A stretch of DNA of 50,506 nt from Granulicella sp. Lineage in GTDB: Bacteria > Acidobacteriota > Terriglobia > Terriglobales > Acidobacteriaceae. Where the stretch lies: assembly GCA_027450185.1 (NCBI GenBank), contig DAIDKF010000016.1, positions 1 through 50,506 of the forward strand, given 5' to 3'. Below are positions 27,298 through 35,131 of this stretch, piece by piece. Position 1 is the first letter of the stretch. Every line of letters starts with the position of its first letter. The notes below the pieces were generated by a model. The model had not been told where the DNA came from. It made no database searches and was given only the letters and a program-made list of their open reading frames with translations. The translations under genes were made by a program, and so were the position numbers.

Positions 27298-29558
27298 TCG
27301 CTATCTCCTTTGCCGGTAGTGCTCTTGTCGGGGTCTCTCGGAGGCCATTCCTTGTTGTCGTTCCTGGACTCCCATCCAGCGCTGTCCACGCCCGCTGCCG
27401 CATACCCTGTGTATCCGTAGTATCCGTAGTAGGCGTAGTACTCGGGGCTGTTGAGGTCGACGGCGTTGAGCACAATGCCGGTGACAGGGGCTCCCGACCG
27501 GACCAGCAGGTCGCGGGCGCGTCGCATAGCGTGCTTGCTCGACTTGCCGTGGCGAACGATCATCACGACAGCATCGGCATCGCGTGCGAGCACCACACTG
27601 TCCGTAACCGAAAGCAGCGGCGGTGAATCCATGACAATGTGCGTATACATCCCCCTGCAACGCTCCAGCAACTGGTGCATGGTCTCGGAGCCGAGCATCT
27701 CGGTGGGAAATGGGGGAACAGGCCCGCTGACCAGTACATCCAGTTGCGGAATCTCAGGCACCGTCTGAATCGCTTCCTCGAGGCTGACGCTCCCGGTCAG
27801 TACCGACGTCAGTCCTACTTTTCCGTTCAGCCCAAAGCGGTGGTGCACAGTGGGCCGGCGCAGATCGGCATCGATAACAAGTACCCGCACATTGCGCTGG
27901 GCCAACACGCAGGCGAGGTTGATGGACACTGTCGTTTTGCCTTCTGATGGCGTCGCGCTGGTTAGCAGGATCAGCTTCGGTTCACCGCCCGCAACCGATA
28001 GCAGCAGGGACGTACGGAGAGCGCGGAAGGCCTCGGAGAACTGAGACTTCGGGCTGGAGAGGGTTCCCAGGTTGCGCATTGCCGTGGACAGCGAGGTCTC
28101 GTCCGAGACACTGCGGCGGGCACGTGGAATCAGCGCCAGTGACGGCAGCCCGGAGACGGCTTCGATCTCCGCCACACTGCGCAGACCTGTATCCAAGCTC
28201 TCCAACACGAAGGCGAGGATGACGCCAAAGATCAGCATCACAAACGTATCAACGACAATGATATTTGTGCGTGGTTTGAGCGTCGGACCCAGCGGCGCGT
28301 AGGCTGTATCGATGGGCTCGATCTCTGTCGATTCGAGGCCAGCTTCAACCCCGGCGGTCCGCAGTCGCTGCTCCAATCCTTCGTACAGCGTGCGGTTGGA
28401 TTCGAACTCGCGCTCCCGCAGCGTGTACTCCAGCAGATCATCGCGTAGCTGGTAGGCTGTGGCCTTTTCGGAATCCAGAGCCGCGTTCGTTTGCGTCTCC
28501 TGCGCCTTGGCAGCAAGATAAGCCTGCTTGCTCTCGCTGAGGATGCGGTTTTCCTCTACAGCGATCTCCTTGTTCAACTGGGCGATCTGATTGCGCACAG
28601 CCAGTTCCTTGGGATTGTTCGGCCCAAGGGTGGCATTGAGTTGCGCAAGATTCGTTTCAGCAAGATTGAGTTGACTGCGCAGCGCGGATACATTGCTCGG
28701 TGCGTACGCGCTTCCTGCCTGGTCGAGAATGCTGGGGTCCATGCTGGAAAGGACCTGATAATGGGTCTCCGCTGCGATACGCGCAAGCTCGGATGCCCCC
28801 GCCGCCTTGTTCAACTCATCCAGCGTCGAGGTGATCTGGTTATCTTTTGGATCGAAGCCAAGTACGCCGAGCTTCTTCTGTAATTCCAGCATCTGCGCCT
28901 GGGAGGTCTCGACTTGTTGCTTGAGGTCATCGAGCTGCGTAGAAAAAAACGTTTCAACGCGGGTGGTGGCATCGGCTCGCGACTGGAAGCTGTGGGCGAT
29001 GTAGTCCTGCACTAGCTGATTGACGATGTCGGCTGAGAGTTGCGCCTTGCCCGTGGTGCAGCTGATGGTGACAATGTCAGTCTTTGGAAGGACGCTGACA
29101 ACGACATCCTTCTGCAGTGCCGCGACGACGCGTTGCCGAACAACCGGGTCGTCCACATTTTGATATCGTCCCGCATTGCCCGAGAAGGCAGGATCATTGG
29201 CCAGATTGCGATCGCGTGCCACGGAGAGCAGCAGCGAGTCACTCTTTAAGATTGCCAACTCCGTGGGCAGCCGCGATGTGTCTCCTCCGGCCGAGGTAGC
29301 TCCAATACGATATTGATTTGATGACCCGCTTCGAATCTCAATCGTACCCGACGCGGTGAAGAGTCGCGGCTGCGTCGCACCTTCATAAAACCCATACAAG
29401 GCGCCAAGGGCAGCAATTGCGAGAATCAGTTTTTTGCGGGCACGAATCGTGACCCATGCTTCCGACAAGGTTGCATCGGCGGCGTTCTGGGGAGTTCCTG
29501 TAGATGCAGCGGGAGCCTCGACATCCGCCTGCGAATTCTCAATTGGTGCTGGACTCAT
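27294..29558 (-). CDS. Polysaccharide co-polymerase fused to BY-kinase (Wzc-like)
   Basis: 754 residues. The Wzz domain has two membrane helices (about residues 42-60 and 430-450) around a long periplasmic coiled-coil region. The cytoplasmic tyrosine autokinase has Walker A in SATPSEGKTTVSINLA (about 535-545), Walker A' in VLVIDADLRRP and Walker B in HIVMDSPP. The C-terminal Tyr cluster EYYAYYGYYGYTGY lies at about 706-719, the normal site of autophosphorylation, with a further 35 polar residues after it. It governs chain length and export, and is the likely substrate of the CpsB-like phosphatase. First gene of the operon. Confidence 0.94.
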   Translation of the reverse strand: MSPAPIENSQADVEAPAASTGTPQNAADATLSEAWVTIRARKKLILAIAALGALYGFYEGATQPRLFTASGTIEIRSGSSNQYRIGATSAGGDTSRLPTELAILKSDSLLLSVARDRNLANDPAFSGNAGRYQNVDDPVVRQRVVAALQKDVVVSVLPKTDIVTISCTTGKAQLSADIVNQLVQDYIAHSFQSRADATTRVETFFSTQLDDLKQQVETSQAQMLELQKKLGVLGFDPKDNQITSTLDELNKAAGASELARIAAETHYQVLSSMDPSILDQAGSAYAPSNVSALRSQLNLAETNLAQLNATLGPNNPKELAVRNQIAQLNKEIAVEENRILSESKQAYLAAKAQETQTNAALDSEKATAYQLRDDLLEYTLREREFESNRTLYEGLEQRLRTAGVEAGLESTEIEPIDTAYAPLGPTLKPRTNIIVVDTFVMLIFGVILAFVLESLDTGLRSVAEIEAVSGLPSLALIPRARRSVSDETSLSTAMRNLGTLSSPKSQFSEAFRALRTSLLLSVAGGEPKLILLTSATPSEGKTTVSINLACVLAQRNVRVLVIDADLRRPTVHHRFGLNGKVGLTSVLTGSVSLEEAIQTVPEIPQLDVLVSGPVPPFPTEMLGSETMHQLLERCRGMYTHIVMDSPPLLSVTDSVVLARDADAVVMIVRHGKSSKHAMRRARDLLVRSGAPVTGIVLNAVDLNSPEYYAYYGYYGYTGYAAAGVDSAGWESRNDNKEWPPRDPDKSTTGKGDSE

Positions 29559-29721
29559 TAAGTCCCTAGTCTACGCGAACATCGTCCTTCGGCAAACCTG
29601 CCCCGAGTCACCAAGGTTCCCCTTCGATTGGGAGCATCGAGTGTATAGATAGACCGGCTGGCACTCTGCGATAATAGGGGGAGAGGTATTGTGTGTATCT
29701 CCTTTCAGGTGAATGTTGTTG

Positions 29722-31131
29722 ATGGGTGAAACGATTCAAATCGCAGTGGTGGGTTCGGGTTACGTGGGCTTGGTGGCGGCGGTGTGTTTTGCCGAGATGG
29801 GCCACTCGGTTATCTGCGTGGACAACGACGAGCGCAAAGTGGCTGCACTTCAGGGAGGTGAGACCCTGATCCACGAGAACCATCTGCCGCGACTGCTCGG
29901 GCGTTATCGCAATACCGGGGTTCGCTTCATGACCGATCTGGGCGAGGCGACGCGCTCTTGCCAAGCCATCTTTGTGGCCGTCGGAACGCCGCAATCGGAG
30001 ACTGGCGACGCCGACCTCTCTTACGTGGAGGCTGTTGCCAGCGAGATTGCTCGCTCCATCGATGGCTATAAAGTCATCATCGAGAAGAGCACAGTGCCGG
30101 TCTATACCAACGAGTGGATTCGGCGCGTAATCGAACGCAACGGCGTTCCACCCGATGCCTTCGATGTGGTTTCCAATCCAGAATTCCTGCGGGAAGGCAC
30201 CGCGGTCGAAGATTTTCTGCATCCCGACCGGATCGTAATCGGAGCTGACAGTAAGCGCGCCTCGGATCTACTGAGTGCAATCTATGCCCCGCTGACCACG
30301 GGCGACTACTACAGCAGCCCGGACGCGATCGCGGGATGTTGTTCTGTGCTGAAGCCGCCGCCATCGCTGCTTACCTCGACCAAGAGTGCGGAGATCATCA
30401 AGCATGCATCGAACGCCTTTCTAGCGCTCAAAATATCGTTTATCAACGCCGTCTCCAACCTGTGCGAAGCTGCCGACGCCAACGTAGAGCAGGTGGCCCA
30501 GGGCATAGGACTGGACTCGCGCATTGGTCCCAAGTTTCTTCGCCCCGGCATCGGCTATGGAGGCTCCTGCTTTCCCAAGGACATCGCGGCGTTTCGCTCG
30601 GTAGCAGAGCAGATGGGGGTCGACTTCAGCCTGCTCAGTGAGGTCCAGAAGATCAACGACAATCAGAAGAAGCGGTTCCTGAGCAAGGTGCGGTCGGCCC
30701 TGTGGACACTACGCGGCAAGAAGTTGGCTGTCCTCGGCCTAGCCTTCAAGGGCGATACCGACGACATTCGCGAATCGCCGGCCATTGACCTGGTGGAGAT
30801 GCTGCTGGCCGAGGGCTGTATGGTAGTAGCATATGATCCGGCTGCGATGGAGCGCGCCCAAGCAGAGCTGCCGCCCTCCGCGCAGATGCGCTATGCTGAC
30901 AGCGTTGAGGACGCGGCCGCAGAGGCGGACGCTCTCCTCATCCTGACCGACTGGCGGGAGTTTGCTCGGCTCGATCTTGCGCGACTCCATGCGGTTATGC
31001 GCTATCCCATAGTCATTGACGGTCGAAACCTCTACGATCCCCAGCAAATGTTGGAGAGCGGTTTCACGTATCTCAGTACAGGAAGGCCTTCGGCAACCCC
31101 CGTGCGCGAAGACGTAAGGCTGGCAGTCTGA
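29722..31131 (+). CDS. ugd: UDP-glucose 6-dehydrogenase
   Basis: 469 residues. It oxidises UDP-glucose to UDP-glucuronate with two NAD+. IAVVGSGYVGLVAA is the NAD site, VGTPQSETGDADLSYV and EKSTVPV follow, and the catalytic Cys is C283 in GYGGSCFPKD; LGLAFKGDTDDIRESPA marks the C-terminal domain. I use ATG 29722, about ten bases after AGGTG; ATG 29713 lies too close to that site. A Cys/Pro-rich stretch (GCCSVLKPPPSLL) replaces the usual short linker before the dimer helix. It supplies the xylose synthase gene that follows by 58 bp. Confidence 0.93.
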   Translation: MGETIQIAVVGSGYVGLVAAVCFAEMGHSVICVDNDERKVAALQGGETLIHENHLPRLLGRYRNTGVRFMTDLGEATRSCQAIFVAVGTPQSETGDADLSYVEAVASEIARSIDGYKVIIEKSTVPVYTNEWIRRVIERNGVPPDAFDVVSNPEFLREGTAVEDFLHPDRIVIGADSKRASDLLSAIYAPLTTGDYYSSPDAIAGCCSVLKPPPSLLTSTKSAEIIKHASNAFLALKISFINAVSNLCEAADANVEQVAQGIGLDSRIGPKFLRPGIGYGGSCFPKDIAAFRSVAEQMGVDFSLLSEVQKINDNQKKRFLSKVRSALWTLRGKKLAVLGLAFKGDTDDIRESPAIDLVEMLLAEGCMVVAYDPAAMERAQAELPPSAQMRYADSVEDAAAEADALLILTDWREFARLDLARLHAVMRYPIVIDGRNLYDPQQMLESGFTYLSTGRPSATPVREDVRLAV

Positions 31132-31189
31132 TCTCTGCTGAGAAATTCGAGATTCTGCTCACAAACATGATGTAGAAAGGTGGTTGTAG

Positions 31190-32146
31190 ATGGCGGAACG
31201 ACTGGTGCTTGTGACCGGAGCGGCAGGATTTCTCGGGTCACATCTCTGCGATGCTCTCCTGACGCAGGGCGATCATGTGATCGGCGTAGATAATCTTTGC
31301 ACGGGCAACCTGGAGAATCTCTCCCACCTCAATAATGAGCCTCGCTTCTCTTTTGAGCAGGCTGACATCGTCCAGCCCTTCGATCCAGGGCGCGTGGACT
31401 TCATCTTCAATATGGCTTCCCCGGCCAGTCCGGTTGACTACATGCGGTTGGGTATCGAGACCTTGCTGGTTGGCTCTGCTGGAACCATCAACACCCTTGA
31501 GATCGCCAGGAAGTATGGCGCTGGCTACCTGCACGCTTCCACGTCCGAGTGCTACGGTGACCCGCTCGTACACCCGCAGGTGGAGTCCTACTGGGGGAAC
31601 GTAAACCCCATCGGTCCTCGCTCGGTCTACGACGAGGCCAAGCGCTTCTCCGAGGCTGCCGTTGCAGCCTATCACCGCTATCATGGCGTCAATACGCATC
31701 TGGTCAGAATCTTCAACACATACGGACCACGGCTGCAACCCAACGATGGCCGCCTCATCTCAAACCTCATGATGCAGGCCCTGCGCGGCGATCCTCTGAC
31801 CATCTATGGCGACGGCTCACAGACCCGTAGCTTCTGCTATTGCTCCGATCTCATCGACGGAATCGTTCGCCTCGCCGCCAGCGAAGAACACGACCCGGTG
31901 AACATCGGGAACCCGGGTGAATTCACTATCCTCGAGTGCGCCCGTGAAGTGCAGTCGGTGGTGGGCTCCCACAGTGAGATCATCTTCAGACCGCTGCCGC
32001 AGGATGATCCTGCGCGTCGCCAGCCGGATATTACGCGCGCGCAAACGCTTCTCGGATGGTCGCCGAAGGTTGCACTGCGTGACGGTTTGGAGCGCTCGCT
32101 CGAGTACTTCACGCGCTGCGTTGAACGTGAAAATGCCCGCGTGTAG
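31190..32146 (+). CDS. uxs: UDP-glucuronate decarboxylase (UDP-xylose synthase)
   Basis: 318 residues, SDR extended family. [16 protein letters not shown] binds NAD; HLASP-type motif appears as [12 protein letters not shown], and the catalytic set is Thr/Ser in [10 protein letters not shown] with [20 protein letters not shown] and [16 protein letters not shown] are signatures of the UXS group and distinguish it from dTDP-glucose dehydratases. It converts UDP-glucuronate, made by the preceding gene product, to UDP-xylose, so the exopolysaccharide probably contains xylose. Confidence 0.92.
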   Translation: MAERLVLVTGAAGFLGSHLCDALLTQGDHVIGVDNLCTGNLENLSHLNNEPRFSFEQADIVQPFDPGRVDFIFNMASPASPVDYMRLGIETLLVGSAGTINTLEIARKYGAGYLHASTSECYGDPLVHPQVESYWGNVNPIGPRSVYDEAKRFSEAAVAAYHRYHGVNTHLVRIFNTYGPRLQPNDGRLISNLMMQALRGDPLTIYGDGSQTRSFCYCSDLIDGIVRLAASEEHDPVNIGNPGEFTILECAREVQSVVGSHSEIIFRPLPQDDPARRQPDITRAQTLLGWSPKVALRDGLERSLEYFTRCVERENARV

Positions 32147-32193
32147 GGGGCATCTACGGGATTGTCTGCCAGCAACGAGAGCAATAGCCGCAG

Positions 32194-34185
32194 TTAAGGC
32201 TTCCCGGCCTCCTCGTCCATGTGCAGCCGAGGATACCACTTCAGCCGTACCGCGATCGTGTTATCGATGTTCGATCCGTTTCCAGGATTGCTGATGTAAA
32301 TAGGCGCCTTCCAGCGTTCGATCTGCATCCATGCATTCAGTTCGACGTTCTTGCCCAGGCGCTTCACGACGTCGATTTTGAACTGATCCTGCGAGGTGCC
32401 GCCGGGGATGAAGTCCGTTGGTGTGCGCTTGAGCATGTACTCCAACTGCACCCACTCATTCGCGGAGAGATGATAGGTGAGCCACGCCTGTCCACCCTTA
32501 GCCTCGCGCCCAATCCAGTCGCCCATGATGAGCCCTTTGTTGGTGTAGCCCTGCCGCTGGATGACCTCCCAATATTCGCCGGAGCCATGTTGGCATATCA
32601 GCGTTGAGCAGTCCGTGCTAACGCCTTCAATCCGGAAGTCGAGCTTGGGCATGCCCGGAATCTGCGAGAGGTAGAGCCCCGGCCGGTAGTCTGCGCGGCG
32701 TGGAGCGCTGATGGGCGAGACGTCGTCATGCGAGATCGAATCGGCGTATAGCGTCAAATGATGGCTGACGAACGGGAGCCGCCATGAGAAGTTGAAGTCG
32801 CTGAAACGAGCACCCGGGTCGTTTACCGAGTACTTGAGCGAATTGTTGGTGTCGCTGATCGAAAAGAAGCTCTTCAGGAAGGTGTGGATCGTGATCGGTT
32901 CATCGCAGGGGGTGTAGGTTCCATCCGGCTGCACGCATCCGTGTCCGTGCCCGCCCCAGATCACAGTGCGTGAGAAGGCAAACTGAACGTTCGTCGTCGG
33001 CGCAAAGCTGAATATCTCGGAGTGAACCCATGGCTCGTTGGGTGCGGTGTGACCCTTCAGCGATCCTACAAAGAAGTCGTAACGCATCGGACCCAGTAGA
33101 TCGGAGATCAACGGCACATGCAGGGGCTCGACGCGGTTGATGCGGAAGGAGTAAACGTCCTCCGCATTATTGCTCCAGTTCATCGCGCTGCCCATTCCCG
33201 GGCCATCCCACGAATCGGATTTGCCGGCAGAGATCTCATGCCCCATCACGTGGAATGAAAGCGTTGCCTCAATCAGCCGGAACGGATTCTGCGCATCAAT
33301 CACTGCCGCCGGAATCGTTGCCTGGTTGGCGTTATACGGATTGCAATAATCGATCTCGTCGATGAAAGACAGCTCCTCTGCCAGACCAATCGGTGCCTGT
33401 GTGCTGCATGTTCCCGTGGTGTTAACCGAATAGCCTGTCCCCGACGGTGCGTGCTGATACTCCCCGCGCACGTACAGTGAAAACCGTCCATATTCATTCA
33501 ACGTGGCAAAGCCGGTGATGTTATTGAGGCCCGGCTCATAGGGGCGACCGTAGTCCTGCGAAATCGTCTGCCCAAGATGAAAGCTGTCGCGCAGGGTTTG
33601 CCCGCTGATGCCCATTACACGCGTGTAAACGGACTGCACGCCATACACATTTCCGCGCTTGAAATGTTCTGCAACCGTGGCATCCTCGGAGCCTTCCGAC
33701 GCGATATATTCATCCAGCTTGGCCAATAGGCCGATGGCCTGGTCGTTGCCGCTGGCAATGATCGCCGGCGAAGATTGCTCCAGCATATGCAGCAGGCTGC
33801 GCCGCGTCCACGGCCGCATATTGATGAAGGCTGTATTCAGATAGCCCATCGAATACAGCCGCAGCGCCATCGGATACACAATGCTGTCGACGGGAATATA
33901 GGCGGAGCCAAGTGTGTCGTGACGTGGCCCCATTCCGTTCGGCGCGTAGGGAGGCAGGGCCGGTCGGGTATCCGGCGAGACCTGCTGCGCAGCGGGTATC
34001 GACTGATACGCTCCGTCGGGCGTGGAACTCGCGCCCGGAACAGCAGGCTGCGTCGATGAAGGCGTAGTCGATGGCACGGGCACATCCTGGGACCGTGCGA
34101 CCGGGCCGGCAAGCGTGAGCAGAAGGAAAGCCGCAGCCGGCCAGAGAAGCGTGGCAGCGTGCCCATGGGGTCTGGGAAAGAACAT
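32194..34185 (-). CDS. Capsule assembly Wzi family outer-membrane protein
   Basis: About 663 residues from ATG 34185, which puts a signal sequence (to about residue 32) at the N-terminus; the frame is open 38 codons more upstream, with no ribosome site seen for either start. A Pro/Ser/Thr linker is followed by a long beta-rich region with many aromatic-ended strands (RFSLYVRGEYQHAP, FRIEGVST, WVQLEYMLKR) and a final strand IAVRLKWYPRLHM. GHEISAGKSDSWDGPGMGS is a typical Wzi-family segment. Wzi proteins form an 18-strand barrel that helps anchor capsule. The gene converges with uxs. Confidence 0.85.
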   Translation of the reverse strand: MFFPRPHGHAATLLWPAAAFLLLTLAGPVARSQDVPVPSTTPSSTQPAVPGASSTPDGAYQSIPAAQQVSPDTRPALPPYAPNGMGPRHDTLGSAYIPVDSIVYPMALRLYSMGYLNTAFINMRPWTRRSLLHMLEQSSPAIIASGNDQAIGLLAKLDEYIASEGSEDATVAEHFKRGNVYGVQSVYTRVMGISGQTLRDSFHLGQTISQDYGRPYEPGLNNITGFATLNEYGRFSLYVRGEYQHAPSGTGYSVNTTGTCSTQAPIGLAEELSFIDEIDYCNPYNANQATIPAAVIDAQNPFRLIEATLSFHVMGHEISAGKSDSWDGPGMGSAMNWSNNAEDVYSFRINRVEPLHVPLISDLLGPMRYDFFVGSLKGHTAPNEPWVHSEIFSFAPTTNVQFAFSRTVIWGGHGHGCVQPDGTYTPCDEPITIHTFLKSFFSISDTNNSLKYSVNDPGARFSDFNFSWRLPFVSHHLTLYADSISHDDVSPISAPRRADYRPGLYLSQIPGMPKLDFRIEGVSTDCSTLICQHGSGEYWEVIQRQGYTNKGLIMGDWIGREAKGGQAWLTYHLSANEWVQLEYMLKRTPTDFIPGGTSQDQFKIDVVKRLGKNVELNAWMQIERWKAPIYISNPGNGSNIDNTIAVRLKWYPRLHMDEEAGKP

Positions 34186-34316
34186 GCTTTGAGTGTACTG
34201 GGAGGCAGGCTCTTTTGAGCGCTGGGGACGAGCGCAACGCAGAGAAAATTCAGGCTGCCGAAAGGGTTGCCAGACTCGGGAAGCTTTGTTGAACCGCATC
34301 GTGCGTCACAAAAATC

Positions 34317-35039
34317 TCAGCGTTTGAGAGTAATCTTTCGTGCGGCCATGTACTTCTCCAGCCGCGAGATGGGTTGGCTCGACCGCTTCATCTTCGCCGT
34401 CGTTCCTGGCGGCGTCCTCACAGCCCACAGCACAGCCGGTCCGCCTCCCAGTCGCGCCCGCAGGACCGACTCCTGCATTACGCGGTAGACCGCAACCGCG
34501 TCTTCGCCATCGACGGTCAACACGGGCATCTTTACCCGTCGGGCAAACCGGCTCATCGCTGCAAAGTCGAGCACAGGCTCTGCGCGTTTGCCGGAGCGTG
34601 GGGTTGCACCTCCCGTTGCGTCGTCGCAGACCAGCACAAACGGTAACTGCGACTGCTGCGCCCAGTCCAGCCCAGCCTTCCAACCTGGCTCAGCCTCGCC
34701 AGCCCGGGCAAAGGCCAGCACCATACCGTCGGCTCCGGCTGCCTGAAGACCACGCGCCGCAGCAGCGCAAAGATGCAGCCTGGCATCGAGCGAAGAGGCG
34801 TCGATCAGGCTTCCCGTTGCGCGGTATTTCTTCGCCGCCGGCGCCAGGGTCACCGCCACCCCATCCCCGCCGCGCGCACTCAGTAGATCTCCAGGTAGCA
34901 GGTGAATCGACGTCGCAGCGAGCAGTGCTTCGCGCGCAGGGCTGCTGGATCTCTGCTTGCGCTCCAGTGCGCGGCATTGAAGCATCAGCGCGTGTAGTTC
35001 ACGAAGCTTGTTATGGGGTAGAAGCGGATTTTCAGACAA
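34317..35039 (-). CDS. Pyruvate dehydrogenase E1-alpha-like protein lacking the thiamine diphosphate motif
   Basis: 240 residues from a TTG start behind GAGGG. The N-terminus LRELHALMLQCRALE matches the first helix of E1-alpha, and VKMPVLTVDGEDAVAVYRVM plus GGGPAVLWAVRT match its C-terminal part. In between, the cofactor motif GDGxxNxG is replaced by FARAGEAEPGWKAG, and the later ENN by CDDA. It is also about 100 residues shorter than active E1-alpha. So it is likely a pseudoenzyme, perhaps regulatory or structural. It lies 92 bp downstream of aceE but beyond a strong hairpin, so it may be transcribed separately. An alternative reading frame on the plus strand is not coding-like. Confidence 0.72.
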   Translation of the reverse strand: MSENPLLPHNKLRELHALMLQCRALERKQRSSSPAREALLAATSIHLLPGDLLSARGGDGVAVTLAPAAKKYRATGSLIDASSLDARLHLCAAAARGLQAAGADGMVLAFARAGEAEPGWKAGLDWAQQSQLPFVLVCDDATGGATPRSGKRAEPVLDFAAMSRFARRVKMPVLTVDGEDAVAVYRVMQESVLRARLGGGPAVLWAVRTPPGTTAKMKRSSQPISRLEKYMAARKITLKR

Positions 35040-35091
35040 GCCAGATGCCCTCTCGCACGCGATAGTAGTGGATATTGATGTTCGAAATGAT

Positions 35092-35124
35092 CCTCTCAGC
35101 GCACACTCTTGGTGCGTTGAGAGG
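35092..35124 (-). terminator. Strong hairpin at the end of aceE
   Basis: CCTCTCAGCGCAC (35092-35104) and GTGCGTTGAGAGG (35112-35124) pair over 13 bp with one wobble and a 7-base loop, just after the aceE stop on the minus strand. ATCATTTCG follows, a weak U-tract. Confidence 0.7.
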
Positions 35125-35131
35125 AAACGGC

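Noticed and set aside
27415..27445. Repeated GTATCCGTAGTA units suggesting a tandem repeat
   Set aside because: They are the codons of the Tyr cluster at the end of the Wzc-like kinase, not an independent repeat.
34340..35065. 241-codon plus-strand frame opposite the E1-alpha-like gene
   Set aside because: Its Arg/Pro/Ser-rich composition is not protein-like, while the minus frame aligns with E1-alpha at both ends.
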